64,000 nucleotides of DNA from Kribbella rubisoli (GTDB lineage: Bacteria; Actinomycetota; Actinomycetes; Propionibacteriales; Kribbellaceae), in contig NZ_SHKR01000018.1 in assembly GCF_004217145.1 (NCBI RefSeq), forward strand, positions 62,001 to 126,000. Direction: 5' to 3'. The notes below the pieces were generated by a model. It searched no databases. It was not told the origin of the DNA and was given only the letters and a program-made list of their open reading frames with translations. A program made the position numbers and the translations under genes. Each line of letters opens with the position of its first letter. Position 1 is the first letter of the stretch. Shown here piece by piece: positions 48,983 to 57,091 of the stretch.

Positions 48983-50325
48983 GAGTTCTCCCTGTGCGAT
49001 TCAATACTGTGCGTTTCGATACTTGGACGTAAGTCTTCGACCGGCGGGGCCCAGGTGCCAGCATCCGCGGGCACCTGCTCGCCGCTGCGGATGTCCTTCA
49101 CCTCGGGCCCGTTCTCGGTGCTGAACCAGATGAACGGGATCCCCCGCCGATCCGCGAACCGGATCTGCTTGCCGAACTTCGCCGCCGCCGGCGCGACCTC
49201 GACCGGAATCCCGCGGCTCCGCAACTGGATCGCAGTACGCATGGCGTCGGCCCTGTCATCTTCGGAGTTCAGCGCGATCACCACGGCAGACGGCGTACTG
49301 CGGCTCGCCTTCAGCAATCCCTTGCTGATCAGCCGGTGCACCAGCCGCGACACACCGATCGAGATCCCGACGCCTGGGTACGTCGTCTTGCCGTCCGACG
49401 CGAGCGAGTCGTACCGCCCGCCGGAGCAGATCGATCCGTACCCCTCGTCGCCGATCAACTGCGTCTCGTAGACCGTGCCGGTGTAGTAATCCAGCCCGCG
49501 CGCGATCTTCAGATCCGCGACCAGCAGACCGGGAGCGTGCTCGTTCGCAGCGGTCATGATCTGCGACAGCCGCTCGAGCCCTTCGTCGAGGATCTCGTGC
49601 TGTACGCCGAGCGCCCGCACCTGATCCGCGAACGACGCATCGGTCGACGAGATCTCCGCGAGCCGCAGTACCTGCTTGGCCGTCTCCGCGGACAGGCCGG
49701 CAGCGGTCAGCAGGTCCGTGACCTTGTCCGGGCCGATCTTGTCCAGCTTGTCGACGATCCGGAGCGCGCCGGTGATGTCCTCGATGCCGAGGCCGCGGTA
49801 GAAACCCTCCGGGATCTGGCGGGTGTTCACCTGGATCCGGAACGCCGGGATCGGCAGCTTGCGGAACGCGTCCGCGATCACCAGCGGCAGCTCGACCTCG
49901 TAGTGGAACGGCAGCTCACCGCTGTCGATGATGTCGATATCCGCCTGCGTGAACTCGCGGTACCGGCCCTCCTGCGGACGCTCGCCGCGCCACACCTTCT
50001 GGATCTGGTAGCGCCGGAACGGGAAGGTCAGCTTGCCGCTGTTCTCCAGCACGTACCGGGCGAACGGGACGGTGAGATCGAAGTGCAGTCCGAGGGCCGC
50101 GTCCTCGTCGGACCCGGCGGCAAGCCGTCGTACGCCGTAGATCTCCTTGTCGGCGTCCTCGCCCTGGTTGGACAGGCGCTCGACCGGCTCGACCGCACGG
50201 GTCTCGATCGATGCGAAACCGTGCAGCTCGAACGTCTCCCGGATCGTGTCGAGGAACTGCAATTCGACGATGCGATCTGACGGCAGGAATTCCGGGAACC
50301 CGCTGAGTGGGGTCACCTTGCTCAT
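48979..50325 (-). CDS. hisS: Histidine--tRNA ligase
   Basis: 448-residue class II synthetase. Motif 1 region LPSDRIVELQFLDTIRETFELHGF, motif 2 FPFRRYQIQKVWRGERPQEGRYREFTQADID, and histidine motif RGLDYYTGTVYE. Normal length. Co-translated with the MBL hydrolase upstream and aspS downstream by four-base overlaps. Confidence 0.97.
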   Translation of the reverse strand: MSKVTPLSGFPEFLPSDRIVELQFLDTIRETFELHGFASIETRAVEPVERLSNQGEDADKEIYGVRRLAAGSDEDAALGLHFDLTVPFARYVLENSGKLTFPFRRYQIQKVWRGERPQEGRYREFTQADIDIIDSGELPFHYEVELPLVIADAFRKLPIPAFRIQVNTRQIPEGFYRGLGIEDITGALRIVDKLDKIGPDKVTDLLTAAGLSAETAKQVLRLAEISSTDASFADQVRALGVQHEILDEGLERLSQIMTAANEHAPGLLVADLKIARGLDYYTGTVYETQLIGDEGYGSICSGGRYDSLASDGKTTYPGVGISIGVSRLVHRLISKGLLKASRSTPSAVVIALNSEDDRADAMRTAIQLRSRGIPVEVAPAAAKFGKQIRFADRRGIPFIWFSTENGPEVKDIRSGEQVPADAGTWAPPVEDLRPSIETHSIESHRENS

Positions 50326-51011
50326 AAGTTCTGTATCTCCAGGTCCTGCAAGTAGGGGTTGGTCGCCTTCTCCCGGCCGATCGTGGTCTGGCCACCATGA
50401 CCCGGCAGGACGACGATCTCGTCGTGCATCGGCAGGATCTTGGTGGCCAACGTATGCAGCATCGCCGGATGATCGCCGCCAGGCAGATCCGTCCGGCCGA
50501 TCGACCCGGCGAACAACACGTCACCGGAGAACAGCACCGCGGGCACGTCTTCCGGCCCGTCGTACGGCGTGGTGAACGTGACCGACCCGCGGGTGTGGCC
50601 CGGGGTGTGGTCGACGGTGAACTTCAGGCCCGCGAGCTCCAGGGACAGCCCGTCCTTCAGCTCGGCGACGTCGTCCGGCTCGGCGAACTCGTGATTGCCG
50701 CCGAGCAGCATCCGGGCCGCCTCCGGGCTGAGCCCGGCCATCGGATCAGCGAGCAGGTGCCGGTCGTCCGGGTGGATCCAGGCGGTCGCGTCGTACGTCC
50801 CGCAGACCGGGAGTACGGAGAACATGTGGTCGATGTGACCGTGCGTAAGCAGCACGGCCACAGGCTTGAGTTTGTTCTCCCGAACGACCTGTTCGACGCC
50901 GTCGGTCGCGTCCATGCCCGGGTCGACAACGATGCATTCCGCGCCCTGGCCGGTGGCGACGACGTAGCAATTCGTACCCCACGCACCCGCGGGGAACCCG
51001 GCGATGAGCAC
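50322..51011 (-). CDS. MBL-fold metal-dependent hydrolase (glyoxalase II-like)
   Basis: 229 residues. LLTHGHIDHMFS is the HxHxDH metal motif, HTPGHTRGSVTF the next His, and FSGDVLFAGSIGRTDL the bridging Asp. Family members hydrolyse thioesters such as S-lactoylglutathione or mycothiol adducts. The gene order MBL-hisS-aspS downstream of relA is common in actinobacteria. GTG 51011 has AGGAAGG six bases upstream. Confidence 0.87.
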   Translation of the reverse strand: MLIAGFPAGAWGTNCYVVATGQGAECIVVDPGMDATDGVEQVVRENKLKPVAVLLTHGHIDHMFSVLPVCGTYDATAWIHPDDRHLLADPMAGLSPEAARMLLGGNHEFAEPDDVAELKDGLSLELAGLKFTVDHTPGHTRGSVTFTTPYDGPEDVPAVLFSGDVLFAGSIGRTDLPGGDHPAMLHTLATKILPMHDEIVVLPGHGGQTTIGREKATNPYLQDLEIQNL

Positions 51012-51248
51012 GACGCACCTTCCTGAAACGGTTTCCGGACTCACCAAGGTTACCCGGGCGGATCGCCGTACTTCGCACCGGATTGTGACGCAACACCGTT
51101 GCGCGTGAGCTGGGAGTTTGTGATTGTTCAGGGATAAGCGTCGAGAAGGCAGCTCGACGCGCCCAGGCGGGGCCCTGTTCGCGCGGTTGGACCGGGAACT
51201 GACCAGAATGGGCACGAGCGCAGTGCATACCGCCGGAAGGGGCGAGTT

Positions 51249-52475
51249 GTGGCCGGAGAGAACTGGGGCCGGGTAGCCGAGGACGGAACGGTCTTCGTAC
51301 GGACGAAGGACGGTGAACGGGCAGTCGGCCAGTGGCCGGACGCCAACCCTGAGGAAGCGCTCGCCTTCTACACCCGCCGGTACGACGCGCTCGCGTTCGA
51401 GGTCGAACTGCTGGAGCAGCGGGTCCAGGCGGGCACAGTGTCACCGGACGACGCCCGGGCCGCGGTGAAGAAGGTCACCGGCTCGATCGAGGAGGCCCAG
51501 GCGGTCGGCGACCTCGACGGCCTGCGGGCCCGGCTCGATGCGCTCAGCCCGCTCGTCGCGCAGCAGCGTGAACGCCGCAAGGCCGAACGCGCCGCGAAGG
51601 TCGAGGAAGCGAGGTCCGCCAAGACCAAGATCGCCACCGAGGCCGAGACGATCGCCGCCGGCACCGACTGGCGCCACGGCGTCACCCGCCTGCGCGAACT
51701 GCTCGACGAGTGGAAGGCACTCCCCCGGCTCGACAAGTCGTCGGACGACGAGTTGTGGCACCGCTTCTCTTCCGCGCGTACGACGTACACGCGGCATCGC
51801 AAGCAGCACTTCGCCGAGCTGTCCTCCAAGCGTGAAGAGGCCGCCGTCGTCAAGGAGCGGCTGGCTGCGGAGGCGGAGTCGCTCTCCTCGTCGACCGACT
51901 GGGGTCCGACGTCCGGCCGGTTCCGCGACCTGATGCGGCAGTGGAAGGCCGCCGGCCCCGCGCCGCGCGAGGTCGACGACAAGCTGTGGGCACGCTTCCG
52001 CGCCGCGCAGGACCTGTTCTTCGGCGCGCGGGACGCCGTACAAGCTGAAGAGAACGCCGAGCAGGTCGAGAACCTCGCGGCCAAAGAAGCACTGCTCGTC
52101 GAGATCGAGACGATCGTGCCCGTCTCGGACGCGCGAACTGCCCGCGACCAGCTCCGCGAGTACCTGGACCGCTGGGACCAGATCGGCAAGATCCCCCGCG
52201 ACTCCATGCGCACGATCGACGGCCGCCTGCGAGCGGTCGAGCAAGCCGTGAAGTCGGCCGAGGACGAAGTCTGGAACCGCAGCAACCCCGAGGCCCGAGC
52301 CCGCGCCGAGGCCACGGTCAAGCAACTCCAGTCCTTGATCGCCGACCTCGAAAAACAAGCCGCCAAGTTCGAGTCCCAAGGCAACACCCGCAAAGCCACC
52401 GAGGCCCGAGAAGCCATCGCCGCCCGCCGAGAATGGCTGACCCAAGCCCAAAACGCCCTCACCGACTTCAGCTGA
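51249..52475 (+). CDS. DUF349 domain protein
   Basis: 408 residues, mostly coiled and charged. Three or more DUF349 units are visible (TDWRHGVTRLRELLDEWKALPRLDKSSDDELWHRFSSARTTYTRHRKQHF, TDWGPTSGRFRDLMRQWKAAGPAPREVDDKLWARFRAAQDLFFGAR and SDARTARDQLREYLDRWDQIGKIPRDSMRTIDGRLRAVEQAV). Function unknown. GTG 51249 follows GAAGGGG. It is divergent from the MBL gene; 237 bases lie between, with no other gene. Confidence 0.88.
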   Translation: MAGENWGRVAEDGTVFVRTKDGERAVGQWPDANPEEALAFYTRRYDALAFEVELLEQRVQAGTVSPDDARAAVKKVTGSIEEAQAVGDLDGLRARLDALSPLVAQQRERRKAERAAKVEEARSAKTKIATEAETIAAGTDWRHGVTRLRELLDEWKALPRLDKSSDDELWHRFSSARTTYTRHRKQHFAELSSKREEAAVVKERLAAEAESLSSSTDWGPTSGRFRDLMRQWKAAGPAPREVDDKLWARFRAAQDLFFGARDAVQAEENAEQVENLAAKEALLVEIETIVPVSDARTARDQLREYLDRWDQIGKIPRDSMRTIDGRLRAVEQAVKSAEDEVWNRSNPEARARAEATVKQLQSLIADLEKQAAKFESQGNTRKATEAREAIAARREWLTQAQNALTDFS

Positions 52476-52522
52476 TCTCCCCACGCGGTGCTACGCGGAT
52501 ACTTCGTGTGAAGTGCGGATGT

Positions 52523-52598
52523 CCAGGCCATCACAATCACGGAGACCTGTTGACCGCGCGCGGTGAGTGGTCACGCTCGGCACATTGTGATGGCCTGG
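52523..52598. repeat. 15-bp perfect inverted repeat, 46-base spacer
   Basis: CCAGGCCATCACAAT (52523-52537) and ATTGTGATGGCCTGG (52584-52598). Located between the end of DUF349 and the start of the AbiEi-like gene. Spacer is too long for a simple terminator. Confidence 0.7.
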
Positions 52599-52710
52599 CG
52601 ATCCGGGCAACTGCTCTGTGGTGCCGAGGCTGCGGTGTTGTCCGGCAGACCAGGTAGGGGCCTGTGGACAACTTTGAGCAGGTGGGCGATTAATCCAGCA
52701 TTCTGCTGGG

Positions 52711-53580
52711 ATGTTTGAGTACGACCAGCCGTATTACTTTGCCGGCCTGCCGTTCACGGCTCGGCAGGTGCCGCGCAAGCTTGCGTGGTTGTTGGCGCGG
52801 GGCGAGATTCGTCAGTTTCTCAAGGGTGTCTATGTCGACGTCCGGATGTCCGACTCACCCGCACTACGAGCTGACGCGCTGCGCCTGGTCGTGCCGGCGG
52901 ATGCCGTGGTGTGCGGGCGGACGGCCGCCTGGCTCCACGGCATCGGAACAACCGCCCTCGGACCCGAGGACCTATTGAAAGCCCAGTGGACTCGCGACGT
53001 TCCCGATGCAGACGTGGTCGAGCTCGACGGCTTGCGGGTCACCAGCCCCGCGTCCACGGCGCTCGCGCTCGCGATGGCATTGCCGCGGCCGTTCGCGCTC
53101 TCCGCCGTCGACGCGATCCTGCGCTCGGGCAAGGCAGATCTGTGGGCGCTCCGCGCAGCATCGGCTGCCTACGAAGGCCGCCGCGGGTACAGCCAGAGCC
53201 AAGACATCCTCCGCCACGCGGACCGGCGTGCCGAATCCCCCGCTGAATCCTGGCTCCGCCTCCGACTGCTCGACGCGGGCTTTGGCCGGCCTGATCTACA
53301 GGTCCGCGTCGACGGTCCGAGCCGGGTCTACCGGCTCGACGTGGGCTACCCGGATCGTCCGATCGACGGCCGCAAGCTCGGCCTGGAGTACGACAGCGAC
53401 GCGTGGCACTCGTCGCCCAGACAACAGTCACGCGACGAGACCCGGCGTACCGAGTTGGATTCCCTTGGGTGGCACATCATTTCTGTACGGCGGACTGATT
53501 TGTGGGGGTCTTATCCGGCACTCGAGCTTGCCGTTGGCGGGTTCCTTTGCCAGGAGCCTCGCCTGCCGCGACGGTGGTGA
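52711..53580 (+). CDS. AbiEi/DUF559-like protein
   Basis: 289 residues. N-terminal winged-helix region like AbiEi antitoxins (FTARQVPRKLAWLLARGEIRQFLKGVYVD), then a central part, and a C-terminal Vsr-like endonuclease fold of the DUF559 type (AESPAESWLRLRLLDAGF with Glu179; YRLDVGYP with Asp210; LGLEYDSDAWH with Glu226). No toxin gene lies beside it, so it is probably a solitary gene of the kind that is frequent in actinobacteria. Nuclease activity is plausible but unproven. Confidence 0.78.
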   Translation: MFEYDQPYYFAGLPFTARQVPRKLAWLLARGEIRQFLKGVYVDVRMSDSPALRADALRLVVPADAVVCGRTAAWLHGIGTTALGPEDLLKAQWTRDVPDADVVELDGLRVTSPASTALALAMALPRPFALSAVDAILRSGKADLWALRAASAAYEGRRGYSQSQDILRHADRRAESPAESWLRLRLLDAGFGRPDLQVRVDGPSRVYRLDVGYPDRPIDGRKLGLEYDSDAWHSSPRQQSRDETRRTELDSLGWHIISVRRTDLWGSYPALELAVGGFLCQEPRLPRRW

Positions 53581-53692
53581 GTCACGGGACTGTCAGTTGG
53601 TTGTCTGCTGCCCAGCGTTCGGCGACGTTCGCGCAAGCGCCCGGTTCGCCGTACCGAGGGGCTGGTACGGCGAACCGGGCGGACGGGGGACG

Positions 53693-54439
53693 TCAGTCGT
53701 TGTAGGTCATTTTGCGCCTTACTACTAGGAGGAGGGCGAGGGCTAGTACGCCGGACGCCGCGACGACCGGGACGAGGTACTCGGAGCGGGAACGTGGCGC
53801 CTTCACTGCTGCTGCTGTGTCGTAGCCTCCTGCCATACCGGACTCGTTGTAGGTGCTGCCGGGAAGCTTGTCGGAGTAGCGCTGGGAGACGAGCTTCTGG
53901 TACGCCGTGACCGCGATCGGCTTGGTGCCGATCGACTTCACGGCGGACGGGTTGAGCGGCCGGACCTGGCCGGCGGACAGGGCGTACCAGGCACCGAGCT
54001 GAGGTTCGGTGAACAGCAAGGCGCCATCGGCCGCCCCAGCCATGCGGGCCTCAGTGTTGCCGGAGGCCACATTGACCGGCTGCCAGACGCCGCTCGAATC
54101 CGGAGCGGTGAAGACGGTCAGCGCCTGACCGCCCTTGCTGGCAGCGGTCGCGGCGTACCAGAAGGTGGCAACCGGCGCGGACGCGTCGCGAACGAAGGCT
54201 GGGTTGAGCGCGTAAACAGCGTGGCTGTCCGAGCCGATAATCGCCGCAGCCTTGCCAGCAGCACCCGGGACCTTCGCGAGCAGCTGGACAGCGGAAGACG
54301 AGTGAGCAGCGCTAGTTGCCTTGGACAACTCGCTCGGGGCGATCGGCTGGGGTGCGGCGGCACCGGCCGGGGCGGCGAAGGCGAGTCCGAAACCGAGACC
54401 GGCAGCGAGGACGGCGGCACAGCGAAGCAGGCGACGCAT
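53693..54439 (-). CDS. Exported membrane-anchored protein, partner of the papain-like protease
   Basis: 248 residues with a signal peptide (RRLLRCAAVLAAGLGFGLAF), a soluble domain of about 190 residues rich in Ala/Ser/Val, and a C-terminal TM helix (LVPVVAASGVLALALLLVV) plus RRK tail: a type I membrane protein. One base separates it from the upstream cysteine protease gene, so they act together, perhaps as anchor, inhibitor or chaperone. Family unknown. Confidence 0.75.
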   Translation of the reverse strand: MRRLLRCAAVLAAGLGFGLAFAAPAGAAAPQPIAPSELSKATSAAHSSSAVQLLAKVPGAAGKAAAIIGSDSHAVYALNPAFVRDASAPVATFWYAATAASKGGQALTVFTAPDSSGVWQPVNVASGNTEARMAGAADGALLFTEPQLGAWYALSAGQVRPLNPSAVKSIGTKPIAVTAYQKLVSQRYSDKLPGSTYNESGMAGGYDTAAAVKAPRSRSEYLVPVVAASGVLALALLLVVRRKMTYND

Positions 54440-54440
54440 G

Positions 54441-55022
54441 TCAGGCTCCGATCCGGTACAGGGAGTGCGTCCAGGTGAACTGCGAGTTGGACCGGTACCA
54501 GCTGTACGTCGAGTAGTTGTAGCGCGGGTCGTCCGGCCACGGGTTGTAGTACTCGAGGGTCGAGTCGGAGGCGTCGTACCCGATGATGTCCATCATGTGG
54601 CCGCCGCCCGAGGTCCAGCCGATCCGCGTCATCACCGGGCGACCGGCGGCGATCTCGGTGACGAGCGTGTTGAAGCTGAGGGTGCCGGAGATGTAGCTGC
54701 CGGCGCTGATCCCGATCGTGCGGAACGCCTGCTGGTCGTTGGCCAGGCTCGCCTGGTTGTTGGGACAGGTCGCATTCGCATTGTTGCCGAAGGCCAGGTT
54801 GCAGAACTGGTTCTGCGAGTACGAGCGGCCGTAGAACGCGGCGATGCTGTTGCCGCTCGCGGCCCAGCACCAGTTCGACTTCTGCTGGGCCTGGCCGGTG
54901 ACGTTCAGGTAGTAGCTGGTGGGCGCGGCCGAGGCGGGCGGCGCGAGCGGGGCCAGCGTCGCGAACCCGAGGATCGTGGCCAAGAGCAACGACCAGGAGC
55001 GGCTGGGGCGGAGCCTGCGCAT
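54441..55022 (-). CDS. Secreted papain-like cysteine protease
   Basis: 193 residues with a signal peptide (1-32). The papain-type triad is visible: QAQQKSNWCWAASGNSIAAFYG (Cys52 in the NWCWAA motif seen in C70/staphopain-like peptidases), GHMMDIIGYD (His142) and YYNPWPDD (Asn160). Two further Cys (74 and 86) may form a disulfide. ATG 55022 follows GAAGGAGG. First gene of a two-gene operon. Confidence 0.87.
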   Translation of the reverse strand: MRRLRPSRSWSLLLATILGFATLAPLAPPASAAPTSYYLNVTGQAQQKSNWCWAASGNSIAAFYGRSYSQNQFCNLAFGNNANATCPNNQASLANDQQAFRTIGISAGSYISGTLSFNTLVTEIAAGRPVMTRIGWTSGGGHMMDIIGYDASDSTLEYYNPWPDDPRYNYSTYSWYRSNSQFTWTHSLYRIGA

Positions 55023-55202
55023 GGGTCCTCCTTCGAACGGAGTTGGGCGGTGACCATCGTCGGGACCCCGGTACGGCGCGACAAGGTCTCGGATCTCGCC
55101 GTACGACGGGTTGTGAACGCGCCTGCGCCGTGAACAGCGGGTGACGAACTCCTGTCGGACCGTGCTGTGAATGTTTACACTGCCCCAAAGGAGCGTGGGC
55201 CC

Positions 55203-56108
55203 ATGGTCAAATCGGTCGAAGCGTCGGTCCCTGCGGTGACTCCGGAGGCGTCCTTCGCGGACGCGTTGCGGCAGGCCATCTCGCGCCGCGGGCTGGCCCT
55301 CAACCGGATCAGGACCCACCTCGCCGACCGCGGGCTGAACGTCGGCGTCGCGACACTCAGCACGTGGCAGAGCGGCCGGCGGATCCCGCGGGAGGACTCG
55401 CTGGCCGTCATCACTGCGCTGGAGGAGCTCCTGCAGGTGCCGACCGGGTGGTTGACCGTCCGCATCCCGCCGGCGCGCGAGCCGGGCACGTCGCCCCAGC
55501 CGTACGCCGTTGTCGACTACGCCGAGGCGCTCAGCCGGTTGCTCGATCGTCTCCGCCGGGACGCCCACGGGCGGTTGCGTAATGTGACCGTGCTCGAGGA
55601 GGTCCGGATCGGGGCCGATCGGAGCGCTCAGCGCCGGAGCGTGATCCAGAGCGTGGTCGCCGTACAGCCGGTGGATCGGTTGATCATCGCGCACCAGGGC
55701 GAGATGGGCTGCGACGCGGAGCAGCTCGCGCTACGGGCGCTCAGCGGCTGCCGGACCGGCCGGATTGCGCGCTCGCCAGAAGCCGGCGCGCTGCTCGGCG
55801 AGTTGTTGCTCGACCGCGTGCTCGCTGTCGGGGAGACCGCCGTCGTCCACTACGAGATCGACGACCCGAGCGGGTTGCCGACGACGGACTATCAGCGCTT
55901 CAGCGAGTGGGGCGGGATGCACTACGTGCTCGAGGTCCAGTTCGACCGTGCGGCCCTCCCCGTCCGCGTCTACGAGCTGCGCCGCCGGCACACCTCCGGG
56001 CCGAACCTGGTTCACCGCGAGCTGATGCTCACACCCGACGGCCGCGTACACGTGATCGAGCCCTCCGCAGACGCCGGCACAGTCGGCATCGCGTGGGAGT
56101 GGGACTAG
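55203..56108 (+). CDS. XRE-like DNA-binding protein with unknown C-terminal domain
   Basis: 301 residues. Residues about 15-95 read as an HTH of the lambda-repressor type (FADALRQAISRRGLALNRIRTHLADRGLNVGVATLSTWQSGRRIPREDSLAVITALEELLQVPTGWLT). The C-terminal 180 residues are beta-rich (TVLEEVRIGADRSAQRRSVIQSVVAVQPVDRLIIAH) and unknown. ATG 55203 has AAAGGAG upstream. Divergent from the protease operon, so it may regulate it through 55023-55202. Confidence 0.78.
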   Translation: MVKSVEASVPAVTPEASFADALRQAISRRGLALNRIRTHLADRGLNVGVATLSTWQSGRRIPREDSLAVITALEELLQVPTGWLTVRIPPAREPGTSPQPYAVVDYAEALSRLLDRLRRDAHGRLRNVTVLEEVRIGADRSAQRRSVIQSVVAVQPVDRLIIAHQGEMGCDAEQLALRALSGCRTGRIARSPEAGALLGELLLDRVLAVGETAVVHYEIDDPSGLPTTDYQRFSEWGGMHYVLEVQFDRAALPVRVYELRRRHTSGPNLVHRELMLTPDGRVHVIEPSADAGTVGIAWEWD

Positions 56109-56131
56109 CCCCGCGCCCCTGGGATGGGTTG

Positions 56132-57046
56132 CTAGGTGTCGAAGCCGGCGTGGACGTGGTCGTGGTGGGTTGCGTCGGAGAAGTACGCGGCTCCGGAGAG
56201 TTGGTAGGGGCCGCCGACGTTGTACGAGCCGGCCGACTCGGCGGCGTGCATGTACGACGTGATCAGTGACCGTGACGTGGTCGGCGACACCACCGCGTGG
56301 CCGTTGATCTGCCAGGTGTCGAACGCGCGGCCGCGGGGGTGGTCGCTGGGGCGATCGGTGCCGAAGACATCGAGCGGGTGGCCGGAGCGGATGACGCTGA
56401 CGCCGATCCGGTAGGTCTTCGCGAGCTCCAGCATCGCATTCAGCACGCTGTCATGGACCTGGCCCGACTTGATGTCCGCGGCGGATGCCGGCGGCAACAA
56501 GATCTGCTCGCTCGCCAGCACCTTCCGCGCGGCGGCGGACAGGGTCGCAGCTGGCGCACCGGGCTGAGCCGGATGGGTCGCCGTGACGCGCCAGGTGCCC
56601 TGCGACGACCTGCTCAGCCGTACGTCGACCGTCGTACCGCCACTGATCACCCGGTTCTCGCGGATCGAGTACACCCGGCACGGCACCAGCACGCTGGCCG
56701 AGGAGCTCAGGATCCCGCCGTACTGCGCGTCGATCACGTCGATCGCCGCCGGCGTATCGGTCGGCTGCAGCAGCGTCATCACCGCCGCCACCGCGAGTCG
56801 CTTCACCTGCGGCTGGATCTCCCCCGGCCCCGGCACCCAAGCCTGCACAGAAGGCAGCACGACCGTAGGCGTAGGCGTCGGCGTCGTCGTGGCGGACGGC
56901 GTCGGACCAGCGCTCGGGCTCGGGCTGGCGCTCGGACCGGCACTCGGAGTCGAGCTGGACGACGGACTCTGCGCCGACGAATCACTGCACCCCGCCAGCA
57001 ACCCAACACCCGCAACCAAGAACGCCCGCCGCCCGAGACCACTCAT
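56132..57046 (-). CDS. Lipoprotein with M15-like peptidase fold
   Basis: 304 residues. Tat-like GRRAFL and lipobox LLAGC, then a Ser/Thr/Pro linker to about residue 63. The C-terminal part has the LAS metallopeptidase pattern: SGHPLDVFGTDRPSDHPRGRAFD (His236, Asp243) and HHDHVHAGF (His297, His299), as in D-Ala-D-Ala or L,D carboxypeptidases. The middle domain (70-200) is unknown. Just downstream of relA on the same strand, 45 bases after its stop. Confidence 0.72.
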   Translation of the reverse strand: MSGLGRRAFLVAGVGLLAGCSDSSAQSPSSSSTPSAGPSASPSPSAGPTPSATTTPTPTPTVVLPSVQAWVPGPGEIQPQVKRLAVAAVMTLLQPTDTPAAIDVIDAQYGGILSSSASVLVPCRVYSIRENRVISGGTTVDVRLSRSSQGTWRVTATHPAQPGAPAATLSAAARKVLASEQILLPPASAADIKSGQVHDSVLNAMLELAKTYRIGVSVIRSGHPLDVFGTDRPSDHPRGRAFDTWQINGHAVVSPTTSRSLITSYMHAAESAGSYNVGGPYQLSGAAYFSDATHHDHVHAGFDT

Positions 57047-57091
57047 AGACGCAGTGTCCCCGGGCCCACAAACCGAGCTGACAAAACCGAG

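Noticed and set aside
46928..49471. 847-codon plus-strand frame over aspS and the end of hisS
   Set aside because: Composition is typical of antisense codons in high-GC DNA, and the minus strand holds clear synthetases.
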